From the NCBI GenBank assembly GCA_020735665.1, contig CP085928.1, forward strand, positions 2,896,833 through 2,960,832: DNA of 64,000 nt, in the 5' to 3' direction. Of the stretch, positions 16,881 to 26,490 are shown one piece after another. The notes below the pieces were generated by a model. It saw only the letters and a program-made list of their open reading frames with translations. It ran no database searches and was not told the origin of the DNA. The DNA is from Lachnospiraceae bacterium GAM79. Its GTDB lineage: Bacteria; Bacillota; Clostridia; Lachnospirales; Lachnospiraceae. Positions within the stretch are counted from its first letter, which is position 1. Each line of letters starts with the position of its first letter. A program made the translations under genes and the position numbers.

Positions 16881-17648
16881 GTGGAAACAATTTTAAAGAT
16901 TGAGAATATCGAAAAGTATTACGGCAACAAATCTAACATTACAAAAGCCATTGATAACATTTCATTTAGTGTAGAAAAAGGTGAGTACGTTGCGATCATG
17001 GGAGCATCCGGAAGTGGAAAGACGACACTGCTTAACTGCATTTCCACCATAGACCGTGTCAGCAGCGGTCATATCTATGTAGGAAGAGATGATATCACAA
17101 AGCTTCGCGGCAACCAGTTGAACCGCTTCCGCCGGGAAGAACTGGGATTTATCTTTCAGGATTTCAATCTGTTAGATACACTGACAGCATATGAGAACAT
17201 TGCACTGGCGTTATCGATACAGAACACTCCTGCAAAGAAGATTGATGAAAAGATAAAGAAGATCGCAAAGGAGCTTGCGATCGAAGAAGTCCTGAATAAA
17301 TATCCATATCAGATGTCCGGTGGTCAGAAACAGAGAGTGGCATCTGCGAGAGCGATCATTACGAACCCGAAGCTGATCCTTGCCGATGAACCGACCGGAG
17401 CACTGGATTCCAAATCCGCAAAGCTGTTGCTTGAAAGTCTGAAACATCTGAATGAAGAACTGTCAGCTACGATTCTGATGGTAACACATGATTCCTTTAC
17501 CGCAAGTTATGCCGGTCGCATCCTGTTCATCAAGGACGGTAAAGTATTCCATGAACTTCGCCGTGGAGCAGACAGCCGAAAAGAATTCTTCAACAAGATC
17601 ATAGATGTCGTAACTTTGCTTGGAGGTGACTTAAATGACGCTATTTAA
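16881..17648 (+). CDS. Bce-type ABC transporter, ATP-binding protein
   Basis: ATPase of 255 residues of the MacB/LolD/BceA group. Walker A GASGSGKTT (about residues 41-49), Q-loop FIFQDFNLLDTL, signature MSGGQKQRVASARA, Walker B LILADEPTGALD and H-loop VTHDS are intact. The start codon is GTG with AAGGAGAG seven bases upstream. It overlaps the permease by 14 bases. With that permease it should confer resistance to, and signal the presence of, a peptide antibiotic through the kinase upstream. Confidence 0.93.
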   Translation: METILKIENIEKYYGNKSNITKAIDNISFSVEKGEYVAIMGASGSGKTTLLNCISTIDRVSSGHIYVGRDDITKLRGNQLNRFRREELGFIFQDFNLLDTLTAYENIALALSIQNTPAKKIDEKIKKIAKELAIEEVLNKYPYQMSGGQKQRVASARAIITNPKLILADEPTGALDSKSAKLLLESLKHLNEELSATILMVTHDSFTASYAGRILFIKDGKVFHELRRGADSRKEFFNKIIDVVTLLGGDLNDAI

Positions 17649-19701
17649 GTTATCCCTTAGTAATATGAAGAAAAGCCTGAAGGACTATGCAATCTATTTC
17701 TTCACTTTAGTTCTTGGCGTAGCAATCTTCTATATTTTTAATGCGATCGAGACACAGACGGCGATGATGAGGATCTCCAAAGATACCAGAGAAATTGTAG
17801 AGCTGATGGCAAATATCATTTCCGGTGTCAGCGTATTCATTGCATTTGTGCTTGGTTTCCTGATAATATATGCCAGCCGATTCCTGATGAAACGGCGTAA
17901 CAAAGAATTTGGATTGTATCTGCTGCTTGGAATGGGCAAATGGAAGGTATCAAAGATGCTGTTTATCGAGACACTGATCATCGGTCTGGTTTCACTTGGT
18001 GTTGGGCTTCTTTCCGGTGTCGGAATTTCCCAGCTTACCAGTCTGTTAGTTGCAAATATGTTTGAAGCGGATATGTCTTCTTATAATTTTGTATTTTCAA
18101 GTTCCGCATTTGTAAAGACCTGTTTCTATTTTGCTATCATCTATGTGGTTGTGATTCTGTTTAATACGATCGCGATCGGACGCTGCAAATTGATCGACCT
18201 GTTCCAGAGTGGCAGAAGATCAGAGACTGTTAAGATGAAAAATCCGTGGATATCGGTATTCGTATTTCTCCTTTCCGTAGCAGGACTTGGATATGCATAT
18301 TACCAGATCAATTCAAATACAACAGAGCTCTATATGAAAGATATCTATTTCTGTATCGGGCTTGGATGTGTCTGCACATTTTTGTTTTTCTGGTCGATTT
18401 CCGGTATGTTGTTCCGGTTAGTTTCTTCCATGAAACGTGTTTATTATAAAGGGCTGAATTCATTTGTCATCCGTCAGATGAGCAGTCGTGTAAATACAAA
18501 TGTACTGTCAATCTCGATCATTTGTATTATGTTATTTGTTACGATCTGCGTGCTGACTTCGGCGCTTACGATCCGAAATGGTTTGAATGAGGGGTTAAGA
18601 AGGTATGCTACCGTTGATGTAAATATTACCAGACAGGTAAGAAGCTCCGATTATGATGTTGAAGCCGGTAAGGGTGCGGATGAGGATGCTTATTATGATC
18701 CGACATGGGATAAACGCGATATTTGCGATATATATAAGGAACATGGAATTGATTTGCGGTCTATGTTTTCAGCCTATGAAGATGTGTATATATACTCATT
18801 GCCGGATTTCACATACGGGGATACGTTCAGTGAGCAGGCGAAGGGTGAGTTCCTTGGTGACCAGCCGGTGTATGGTATGATGGATGTTATGGAAAATGTC
18901 ATGACAGTGTCCGATTATAATCGTGTGGCAAAGCTGTGTGGTTTTGAAACTGTGTCGATCAAAGATGATGAATACGGAGTTGTGGCAAATTACAAGCAGA
19001 TGGTGAAATACAGAGATATGTCATTGCAGGCTGGTACGATGATTCAGGTAAATGGTTATGAACTGAAGCCGGGAATGAGCAAATGTCAGGCTGGTGATGT
19101 CCAGATCTCTACGCAGGCGATTAATACTGGTATCATTATTGTGCCGGATGGGGTGCTTACAGGAGTAACTCCAATCTCTGAAAGCTTGCTTGCAATCTAT
19201 AATACGACCGATACGGATAAGATCATGGCGAGAAATGAACATATCAATCTGGATGATGACCCGGATGTCAGGCTGAGTCTGAATACGAAAGAAAATGTAA
19301 AAGCTGCCAGTATCGGACTTGGCGCGATCGCATCCTTTATCGGCTTATATATTGGAATGATCTTCCTGATCTCCGGTGCAGCGATCCTTGCATTAAAGGA
19401 ATTGTCAGAAAGCACCGATAATGTGGAACGATATAAGATGCTTCGAAAGTTGGGTGTGGATCAGAAGATGATCAATCATGCGTTATTTGCACAGATGGGT
19501 CTGTTCTTCCTGTTTCCGCTTGCACTTGCAGTCATTCATTCAATATTTGGATTGAAATTCAGCAGACAGATCCTTTCACTGATGGGAACCGATGACATGG
19601 GAGCAGCCATGCTTATGACCGTTGTTGTTCTGGTTGTGATCTATGGCGGATATTTCCTGATCACCTATTTCAGTGGCAGAAAGATCATCAGTGAACAGTA
19701 G
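17635..19701 (+). CDS. Bce-type ABC transporter permease
   Basis: Permease of 688 residues with the BceB layout: about ten membrane helices, FtsX-type segments at both ends, and one large extracellular domain of roughly 210 residues (about 320-535) between helices seven and eight, thought to bind the peptide antibiotic in this family. The start MTLFKLSLSNMKKSLKDYAI is typical. Translation is coupled to the ATPase by overlap. The substrate peptide is unknown. No terminator was seen in the short gap before the trpS promoter. Confidence 0.92.
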   Translation: MTLFKLSLSNMKKSLKDYAIYFFTLVLGVAIFYIFNAIETQTAMMRISKDTREIVELMANIISGVSVFIAFVLGFLIIYASRFLMKRRNKEFGLYLLLGMGKWKVSKMLFIETLIIGLVSLGVGLLSGVGISQLTSLLVANMFEADMSSYNFVFSSSAFVKTCFYFAIIYVVVILFNTIAIGRCKLIDLFQSGRRSETVKMKNPWISVFVFLLSVAGLGYAYYQINSNTTELYMKDIYFCIGLGCVCTFLFFWSISGMLFRLVSSMKRVYYKGLNSFVIRQMSSRVNTNVLSISIICIMLFVTICVLTSALTIRNGLNEGLRRYATVDVNITRQVRSSDYDVEAGKGADEDAYYDPTWDKRDICDIYKEHGIDLRSMFSAYEDVYIYSLPDFTYGDTFSEQAKGEFLGDQPVYGMMDVMENVMTVSDYNRVAKLCGFETVSIKDDEYGVVANYKQMVKYRDMSLQAGTMIQVNGYELKPGMSKCQAGDVQISTQAINTGIIIVPDGVLTGVTPISESLLAIYNTTDTDKIMARNEHINLDDDPDVRLSLNTKENVKAASIGLGAIASFIGLYIGMIFLISGAAILALKELSESTDNVERYKMLRKLGVDQKMINHALFAQMGLFFLFPLALAVIHSIFGLKFSRQILSLMGTDDMGAAMLMTVVVLVVIYGGYFLITYFSGRKIISEQ

Positions 19702-19708
19702 GGTTTCC

Positions 19709-19737
19709 TTGACGATGACAGTATCTCGCGGTATAAT
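19709..19737 (+). promoter_or_regulatory. trpS promoter
   Basis: TTGACG (19709-19714), a 17-base spacer and TATAAT (19732-19737) lie 46 bases before the trpS start. There is no room for and no sign of a T-box or tryptophan leader. Confidence 0.75.
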
Positions 19738-19782
19738 TGGGGGCAGGATTATCGAACGAAGAAATGAAGGAGACTTTTTAAG

Positions 19783-20853
19783 ATGAGTAGAATTATTTTA
19801 ACCGGTGACCGCCCTACAGGACGACTTCACGTTGGACATTATGTTGGTTCCCTTTCTGAGCGTGTAAAGCTTCAGAATTCAGGAAACTATGACGAGATAT
19901 ATATAATGATTGCAGATGCACAGGCACTTACAGATAATGCCGAGCATCCGGAGAAGGTAAGACAGAACATTATCCAGGTTGCACTTGATTATCTGGCATG
20001 TGGGATCGATCCTGAGAAATCAACGATCTTCATTCAGTCCATGGTTCCGGAACTGACAGAATTATCTTTCTATTATATGAATCTCGTTACAGTATCTCGT
20101 GTACAGAGAAATCCTACTGTAAAATCCGAGATCAAGATGCGTAATTTTGAAGCAAGTATTCCGGTTGGATTCTTCTGCTATCCGATCAGTCAGGCAGCAG
20201 ATATCACGGCTTTCCGTGCAACAGAAGTGCCGGTTGGTGAAGATCAGCTTCCTATGCTGGAACAGTGCAAGGAGATCGTTCACAAATTCAATTCCGTATA
20301 TGGCGAAACTCTGACAGATCCTGAGATCGTATTACCGTCTAACAAAGCGTGTCTCAGACTTCCGGGTATTGATGGAAAAGCAAAGATGAGCAAATCTCTT
20401 GGCAACTGCATCTATCTTTCCGATGAAGCAGATGAAGTAAAGAAGAAGGTTATGTCCATGTATACAGATCCAAATCATATCCGTGTGGAGGATCCGGGAC
20501 AGATCGAGGGAAATTCCGTATTTACATATCTGGATGCATTCTGTCGTCCGGAGCATTTTGAACAGTTCCTGCCGGATTATAAGAATCTGGATGAACTGAA
20601 GGAGCATTACAGCCGTGGTGGTCTTGGTGATGTTAAGGTGAAGAAGTTCCTGAACAATGTATTACAGGCAGAGCTTACACCGATCCGTGAACGTCGTAAG
20701 ATGTGGGAGAGCCGTATTCCGGATGTTCTTGACATCTTAAAGGCAGGAAGCGAGGCTGCACAGAAGAAAGCAGCAGCAACTCTTCATGATGTACGTTCTG
20801 CTATGAAGATCAATTACTTTGATGCAGACGGGCTAGAGAATGATTATAAATAA
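19783..20853 (+). CDS. trpS: Tryptophan--tRNA ligase
   Basis: Class I aminoacyl-tRNA synthetase, 356 residues, that charges tRNA-Trp in the cytosol. The HIGH-type motif appears as [11 protein letters not shown] (about residues 13-23) and the KMSKS motif is intact at [11 protein letters not shown] (about 203). Conserved tryptophan-site pieces include ADAQALTD and PVGEDQ. AAGGAG lies nine bases before ATG 19783. It has its own promoter and terminator, so it is a single-gene unit. Confidence 0.96.
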   Translation: MSRIILTGDRPTGRLHVGHYVGSLSERVKLQNSGNYDEIYIMIADAQALTDNAEHPEKVRQNIIQVALDYLACGIDPEKSTIFIQSMVPELTELSFYYMNLVTVSRVQRNPTVKSEIKMRNFEASIPVGFFCYPISQAADITAFRATEVPVGEDQLPMLEQCKEIVHKFNSVYGETLTDPEIVLPSNKACLRLPGIDGKAKMSKSLGNCIYLSDEADEVKKKVMSMYTDPNHIRVEDPGQIEGNSVFTYLDAFCRPEHFEQFLPDYKNLDELKEHYSRGGLGDVKVKKFLNNVLQAELTPIRERRKMWESRIPDVLDILKAGSEAAQKKAAATLHDVRSAMKINYFDADGLENDYK

Positions 20854-20869
20854 AATTGACAGACATAAG

Positions 20870-20899
20870 AGGACGGTCGTGAAAACGGCCGTCCTTTTG
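20870..20899 (+). terminator. trpS terminator
   Basis: An 11-bp stem AGGACGGTCGT (20870-20880) with ACGGCCGTCCT (20885-20895), one G-U pair, a GAAA tetraloop and a following TTTTG. It begins 17 bases after the trpS stop. Confidence 0.88.
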
Positions 20900-20913
20900 T
20901 CGTACAGCAAAAA

Positions 20914-20998
20914 GTTGGAAAAGTTGCAAAAATGGAGCATAATAAGGTTGGAAAAGTTGCAAAAATAAGGCATAATAAGGTTGGAAAAGTTGCAAAAA
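20914..20998. repeat. 33-bp tandem repeat, about 2.6 units
   Basis: Units at 20914-20946, 20947-20979 and a partial one at 20980-20998. Each begins GTTGGAAAAGTTGCAAAAAT and the first two end GCATAATAAG. The first two differ at a couple of positions. It lies between the trpS terminator and a lipoprotein gene; there are no spacers, so it is not a CRISPR array. Confidence 0.85.
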
Positions 20999-21093
20999 AT
21001 GTTCCTGGATCGGATGAAGTTAGAGCGAACGATATATAAATTAGATCTGACAGGTTTACAGGGGTAAAATAAATATATGGGGAGACACCGGAT

Positions 21094-21834
21094 ATGAAAA
21101 AGACGATTTTATTATTAGGGGCAGTTGGAGTGCTTATGATGACAGGGTGTGCCGATGAAGGTATCACGACAGATTATGGAGAATGGGTAGCTACATCCGA
21201 ATACAGTATGGATGGAACAACTGAGAATTACCGGACAATAGAAGTAGATGCGACAGCGGAGAAGACAGAAGCAGCATCAGAAAAAGAAGCGGGGGAAAGT
21301 TCAGATCATATGAATACACAGAAAAAAGACAGCACAACAGAAAAGACAGATGGGACAGAGGAAACGAGATATTCGTGCGAAAATTATACATTTTATAGAG
21401 TAAATGATGATGTGGACCTGGCAGGCAGTTATTTGTTGTTAAATGTGTATGAGGACGAAGCACTTGCAGAATATCATGGCCTGTTCATTGGTCAGATCGT
21501 TACATTATTTGGCGATAAGGAGACAACCGAGAATAATGAGGAGTTACTGGACTATACGATCGCGGCAGAAGATAAGGATGGTAAGGTGATCTATCTGACT
21601 TTATATTATGGGGCGTCAGGACCGGCGATCGGTGGCTTTGATGGTGACGAATATATGGCGGCTGCAGAAGAGCTGGAGAAGCTTGTCAGAACGACAGAGC
21701 CGATTGACTATGAGTGCACCAGTGTCTATGAGGATCTTGGTATGACAATCCGAATGGGAACCAGAAATGGACGAGGTTTTTATGAAACCGAGATGCCGGA
21801 AGGTATGGAAGACTTTTATAATGATATGTATTAA
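21094..21834 (+). CDS. Putative lipoprotein of unknown function
   Basis: Protein of 246 residues. The signal peptide MKKTILLLGAVGVLMMTGC ends in lipobox MMTGC with the lipidated Cys at residue 19. Residues of about 25-95 are a low-complexity Glu/Ser/Thr-rich linker. The C-terminal globular part (about 95-246) begins YSCENYTFYRVNDDVDLAGS and has no family I recognise. GGGGAG lies upstream of the ATG. Anchoring on the outer face of the membrane is inferred from the lipobox. Confidence 0.78.
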   Translation: MKKTILLLGAVGVLMMTGCADEGITTDYGEWVATSEYSMDGTTENYRTIEVDATAEKTEAASEKEAGESSDHMNTQKKDSTTEKTDGTEETRYSCENYTFYRVNDDVDLAGSYLLLNVYEDEALAEYHGLFIGQIVTLFGDKETTENNEELLDYTIAAEDKDGKVIYLTLYYGASGPAIGGFDGDEYMAAAEELEKLVRTTEPIDYECTSVYEDLGMTIRMGTRNGRGFYETEMPEGMEDFYNDMY

Positions 21835-21888
21835 TGAAAGACAATCGGATAAAAAGAAAACTGTATGAAACACATACAATAAGGTATA

Positions 21889-22901
21889 ATGAATACAGAC
21901 AGATTAACCCATATGCAAGACAGCGGTTTTATATATGATAAAGATCTGACAATGTGCCAGGATGTTACGCCAAATACATCTGAGGGGCGAAGCATGATGT
22001 ATGCAATAACCTGGAATAATTCCGGAACAAAGATGATCCAGGTAGGAATAGAACCGAAGCGCCTGATTGATGAGATGAATCAGAATCAGAATCAGATATC
22101 GGTAGTTATTTCCAATATGCCGATGTATACAGGCATCAATATATTTGTTGCGGATAGTGGAGATGGCAAAATCCTTGGAAGTACAAAAGCAGCAATGGTT
22201 GGTAAAACGCTGAATGATGTCGGTATATCCCGTGATAAGGTTACTGAACAGGCAGATGTCCCTGCAATATGCTACAGGAACATAGATGGTATTGTGAGCC
22301 GGTGCGCTTTCGACCGGACAGATGACTATATCGTTGTGGTTACCTGCAATTTACTTTCGAATATAAAGACAGATGTTATCATAATGGTGATTATGATCGT
22401 GTATTTCATAATTGCTGCGAAAGGCAGTGGGAGAATTTTGAGGAACTTGCAGAGCAGGCGGATGAGAGAATGTATGTCTGTAAGGCAGAATACTACAGTA
22501 AAAAGGGAGAAGACCAGAGAAAATTGCAGGCGGCACATAATGCACTTACAAAGCTATATACTAAAGTACTTATCATTAATCTTATACAGAATTCATATCA
22601 GATTGTAAGTATTGACAGAGAAAGCTTAAAGAACAGTGTGTTTTCGGCAAAGCTTTCAGACTGGTTTGAGACATTTGCAAATTCAGATGAATTGCATCCG
22701 GATGACAGACAGGCATTTTTGCAGAAGACTGCACTTCAAAATCTAAAAAAGAATATCAATGGCACCGGAAAGTCATACAGCATCATATACAGGAGAAAAT
22801 ATGGCGAAGAGTATAAGGATACAATGATGGAGATCCTGGCTGCGGAAGACTATACGGATGATAGTCAGGTATGTTACCTCTGTGTAAGATGTCTTGGTTA
22901 G
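21889..22901 (+). pseudogene. Degenerate GGDEF-type sensor protein
   Basis: Two overlapping frames form one broken gene. The first (from 21889) holds part of an extracellular Cache-like sensor (QVGIEPKRLIDEMNQNQNQI, INIFVADSGDGKILGS), then a membrane helix TDVIIMVIMIVYFIIAA, and then loses its frame near 22430. The other frame picks up with WENFEELAEQADERMYVCKA, EYYSKKGEDQR, which is the conserved end of a GGDEF domain, followed by a PAS-like region to 22901. The start of the sensor with its first membrane helix and most of the GGDEF domain, including the GGDEF motif, are absent. No diguanylate cyclase activity is possible. Confidence 0.75.
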
Positions 22902-23037
22902 TGTAAAAATTGTTAGAAAATTTTTCTAATTTCAAGAAAATTCTGTGAAATGGCTTGTATTTCATACTTCCTGCGGTAAAATATAGATAGGAACAACGGA
23001 AAAGTTGTGCCGAGTTAAAAGTGGGAAGGAGACTGAT

Positions 23038-23628
23038 ATGAAAAAAAGAAGTCATTTATTTGTAACCAGAGAAATCATAGAACAGGTTCCACAGAACAAA
23101 AGGAAGTGGTTATTGTTAGGCAGTATTCTGCCGGATATATTGGTTCATACCTATATTAAGAAGCATACCTGGAAAAGTTCATTTGATAATACAGTGAACC
23201 GGATACAGAAGCTGGAAGAAAAGGGGAAGAACAGCAGATATTCTTTCCTGAAACTCGGATATGTACTTCATTATGTGGAGGATTTCTTCACATATGCGCA
23301 TAACTCCATTTTTGAAGGCGGATTTTCTGAACATGTTGCATATGAAAGTGGATTTCAGAAGTTTTTATTTGGACATGGACATGTAGAACAGGAAGAAACG
23401 AGCCGGATCGGGGAAATGGTTCATTCCGTGGAGGAAGCGGTCGAGTATCTGAAGAAAAAACATGCACTGTATATGACGGAGGCCGGAGATAATGAAACGG
23501 ATGCACGCTATATTCGGAATGCATCAAAAACCATCGGTACGTTTCTGGTACGGGCATTTGCCATGAACAGTTTGGCAGCAGAGGAGTATGTTCCGGCATA
23601 CGCACTTGCTCCATCCTATCGAAAATAA
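23038..23628 (+). CDS. Zinc-dependent phospholipase C-like family protein
   Basis: Protein of about 196 residues resembling the bacterial zinc-dependent phospholipase C fold (PF00882). Spaced metal-ligand candidates are MKKRSHLFVTRE (His near the start), LLGSILPDILVHTYI (Asp), FLKLGYVLHYVEDFFTYAHN (two His and Asp) and FGHGHVEQEE. There is no signal peptide. ATG 23038 has AAGGAG eight bases upstream; a start at 23005 is not supported. Its substrate is unknown and it may be a hydrolase in name only. Confidence 0.72.
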   Translation: MKKRSHLFVTREIIEQVPQNKRKWLLLGSILPDILVHTYIKKHTWKSSFDNTVNRIQKLEEKGKNSRYSFLKLGYVLHYVEDFFTYAHNSIFEGGFSEHVAYESGFQKFLFGHGHVEQEETSRIGEMVHSVEEAVEYLKKKHALYMTEAGDNETDARYIRNASKTIGTFLVRAFAMNSLAAEEYVPAYALAPSYRK

Positions 23629-23682
23629 AAGGCAGAGCAATCTGATATAAAAGGATAATTATGACTGCCAATGAAAAATATG

Positions 23683-23721
23683 AAGTCACCTGATACTTTG
23701 CATTGTATCAGGTGACTTTTT
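23683..23721. terminator. Bidirectional terminator
   Basis: A perfect 14-bp stem AAGTCACCTGATAC (23683-23696) with GTATCAGGTGACTT (23705-23718), an 8-base loop and TTTTT on the plus side. It lies between the convergent PLC-like and chromate-type genes and can serve both. Confidence 0.88.
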
Positions 23722-24301
23722 ATCTGATGTGTTCGGCAATCACGGATACCACGATTCCCAGAACCGCGGAAAGCAGGATCAGAGAGATCGCTGACAGCTT
23801 CTGCTTCCATTTGCGCCGGATGAAGAAATAGATTCCTGCAAGCAGGCACAGAATAATGATAGCAGGGATATTCACATCATATTCGGATAAGCTGACATAC
23901 CCGGTAGACTTTAACAGCATGTTGATTCCGGTTGCAAGGATCAGGGCCAGGATAACCGGTTTGATGCCATACAGAAAGCCCTGCACGTAGGTATTTTTCG
24001 TCAGATTTTTTATAACTGCGGCAATTAATAATATAATGAAAAAGGACGGCGTGATGACACCGAGAGTAGCGACGATACCGCCCGGAAGTCCTGCCTGCGT
24101 CGATCCGACATAGGTCGCCATGTTGACTGCGATCGGACCCGGTGTAGATTCACAGACACCGATAAAATTGTAAAAGGCATCTTCACTCATCCAGTTATGG
24201 CGGATGACAGCATCCTGGATCAGCGGTATCATGCCGAAGCCGCCTCCGAAGCTGAACAGTCCTACTTTAAAGAATTCAATAAACAATGTCAGATATATCA
24301 T
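23720..24301 (-). CDS. Chromate-transporter family half protein, second of pair
   Basis: Membrane protein of 193 residues of the short-chain CHR family. The signature FGGGFGMIPLIQD (about residues 19-31) and ESTPGPIAVNMATYVG (about 51-66) are present with about six helices. It overlaps its partner by four bases (ATGA), so the two are co-translated and probably form a heterodimer. Chromate is the eponymous anion for the family; the natural substrate here is unknown. Confidence 0.88.
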   Translation of the reverse strand: MIYLTLFIEFFKVGLFSFGGGFGMIPLIQDAVIRHNWMSEDAFYNFIGVCESTPGPIAVNMATYVGSTQAGLPGGIVATLGVITPSFFIILLIAAVIKNLTKNTYVQGFLYGIKPVILALILATGINMLLKSTGYVSLSEYDVNIPAIIILCLLAGIYFFIRRKWKQKLSAISLILLSAVLGIVVSVIAEHIR

Positions 24302-24864
24302 TTATCTGCATCCTCCTTTCGGATCCTTTTAAAAGAGGTACAGAAAATTCCGATGATGCCGCCTGCGAGGATCAGAAGAATTGCATTAACGGATTTGGAA
24401 AGCAGTTCTCCGATCACCATGATTATAAAAGTAACTACAAATACAAGAACCGGTATTTTTTTTCGGTCGAGTGTTTTCATCATGCTGATTCCGGTTGTAA
24501 GGATCAGAAAAGCAACGGCACATTTAATGCCAACGAAGGCATATGCTACATATTTATTTGCAATGAAAGCATCAAAAAACAGAGAAATGACAAATATAAT
24601 AATAACGGATGGGATACAGACACCGAGGGTGGCTGCCAGACTTCCGCGGAAGCCTCTTTGTTTATAACCAACAAAAGTAGCGAGGTTGATCGCCAACGGC
24701 CCGGGTGTTGATTCAGCGATCGCAATCACTTCGATCAGTTCGTCTTCCGTGAGCCAGTTTCGTTTTGCAACTACTTCTTCCCGGATCTGTGCGATCATCG
24801 CATAACCGCCTCCAAATGTAAATAATCCGATTTTGAAAAAATTAATAAATAAAGAAAATAACAT
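24298..24864 (-). CDS. Chromate-transporter family half protein, first of pair
   Basis: Membrane protein of 188 residues, the first gene of the short-chain CHR pair. It has FGGGYAMIAQIREEV (about residues 18-32) and ESTPGPLAINLATFVGYKQR (about 51-70), the family's two signatures, and several helices. The gap of 180 bases to the divergent trkA gene should hold both promoters; a GGAGG-like site (GGAGGATTTGATATG) precedes the start. Confidence 0.88.
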   Translation of the reverse strand: MLFSLFINFFKIGLFTFGGGYAMIAQIREEVVAKRNWLTEDELIEVIAIAESTPGPLAINLATFVGYKQRGFRGSLAATLGVCIPSVIIIFVISLFFDAFIANKYVAYAFVGIKCAVAFLILTTGISMMKTLDRKKIPVLVFVVTFIIMVIGELLSKSVNAILLILAGGIIGIFCTSFKRIRKEDADK

Positions 24865-25043
24865 ATCAAATCCTCCAGACAGGAGTATAGCACAGAATCA
24901 AACTAAACTTTAGATAAAATTTTCAAATATCACTGTACATATAGAAAAAAGATGTTACAATCAAGATTGACGCTATAATAAAGTGAGCGTTTTATGCACA
25001 AAAAGTATGTATAATATATAGCCGAAGTCGGTGGAGGTAAGTG

Positions 25044-26453
25044 ATGTTTAAGCAACGAGGCGCGAAGAAAACGGGTCTTAATATATTGATCATAGGATGC
25101 GGTAAGGTCGGAACGGCACTGACCAGACAGTTATGCAAGGAAGGGCATGATATAACAGTCATTGATAAAAATGCGGATAAGGTTGAGATGAACGTCAATC
25201 AGTATGACGTTATGGGAATCTGCGGAAATGGTGCAAGCTACAGCGTGCTGATGGAAGCCGGTGTGGAGAATGCCGATCTTGTGATCGCGGTAACAAATTC
25301 TGACGAGCTGAACCTGCTTTGCTGTACGATCGCAAAACAGGGACGTGACTGCGCAACGGTAGCGCGTGTCAGAAATCCGGACTACAGCAAGGAGATAAAA
25401 TATCTGAAAAAGAGTCTGGGACTTACCATGGTCATCAATCCGGAGCTTGAAACAGCAACGGAGGTTGCGCGTGTACTTTATATGCCGACAGCTCTGGAGA
25501 TCAATTCCTTTGCACATGGTCAGGCAGAGATGACGAAGATCAAGATTCCGGAGCATAATATGTTAGACGGACTGTCTGTGGCACATCTTGGTCAGCAGCT
25601 TATGGATCGAGCGAAGAATATCAATATTCTGATTTGTGCGGTTGAAAGAGATGGAGAAGTCTATATTCCATCCGGTCATTTTAAACTGCATGCAGGAGAT
25701 GTTCTTTCGTTTGTAGGATCCCGTCCGATGAGCCGTGCATTTCTTGATTTTATCGGATTCAAGACAAATCGTGTCAGTGATGCGATGATCGTCGGCGGTG
25801 GTGACGTTGCATATTATCTTGCAAGTCAGTTGATCAATATGGGAATCAATGTAAAGATCATTGAGAAAGAGAAGGATCGTTGTGAGCGACTCAGTATTCT
25901 GCTTCCAAAAGCAGTTATTATCAATGCAGACGGAACCGATCAGGACGTATTAAAGGAAGAAGGCTTAAGCAATGCAGAATCCTTTGTTGCTTTAACCGGG
26001 ATTGACGAGGAAAATATCCTCCTGACACTGCATGCCAGACATGTTTCGGATGCAAAGACCATCACGAAGATCAATCGTAGTAATTTCAAGGAAATAATTA
26101 ATAATCTGAACCTCGGAAGTGTATTTTATCCGAGTTTTATTACAGCGGAGACTATTACTGCTTATGTTCGTGCAAAATCAAATACACGTTCCATGAACAG
26201 CAGTGTGCAGACGTTATATCATATGTTTGATTTCCGGGTAGAGGCGATCGAGTTCCGTGTGGATGAAGTATCCGAGGTAACGGGTAAGCCACTGATGGAT
26301 CTGAAGTTAAAGAAGGATGTGCTGATCGCGTTTATCAATCGAAACGGTACGATCATTACACCATCCGGTCATGATACGATCGAAGTCGGGGATACCGCTA
26401 TGGTAGTAACGACCCATACAGGATTTAATGATATCAGGGATATTCTGGTATAA
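25044..26453 (+). CDS. trkA: Trk potassium uptake regulatory protein
   Basis: Peripheral NAD-binding subunit of a Trk/Ktr potassium channel, 469 residues. Two tandem RCK units: RCK_N with Rossmann motif IIGCGKVGTALTRQL (about residues 17-31) then its C-domain (about 140-225), and a second RCK_N beginning MIVGGGDVAYYLASQL (about 250) with its C-domain to the end. That is the full-length TrkA layout. ATG 25044 is six bases after GGAGG; a GTG at 25041 is too close. The trkH gene follows after 37 bases. Confidence 0.93.
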   Translation: MFKQRGAKKTGLNILIIGCGKVGTALTRQLCKEGHDITVIDKNADKVEMNVNQYDVMGICGNGASYSVLMEAGVENADLVIAVTNSDELNLLCCTIAKQGRDCATVARVRNPDYSKEIKYLKKSLGLTMVINPELETATEVARVLYMPTALEINSFAHGQAEMTKIKIPEHNMLDGLSVAHLGQQLMDRAKNINILICAVERDGEVYIPSGHFKLHAGDVLSFVGSRPMSRAFLDFIGFKTNRVSDAMIVGGGDVAYYLASQLINMGINVKIIEKEKDRCERLSILLPKAVIINADGTDQDVLKEEGLSNAESFVALTGIDEENILLTLHARHVSDAKTITKINRSNFKEIINNLNLGSVFYPSFITAETITAYVRAKSNTRSMNSSVQTLYHMFDFRVEAIEFRVDEVSEVTGKPLMDLKLKKDVLIAFINRNGTIITPSGHDTIEVGDTAMVVTTHTGFNDIRDILV

Positions 26454-26490
26454 GTAACGAGTATTTTTGTAAAAGGGAAAATAGGAAGCT

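Noticed and set aside
16589..16903. 104-residue ORF through hairpin element iii
   Set aside because: It runs through both arms of the inverted repeat and into the ATPase start, with no ribosome site or recognisable domain.
20914..20998. CRISPR array
   Set aside because: The units are directly adjacent, without spacers, and no cas genes are present.
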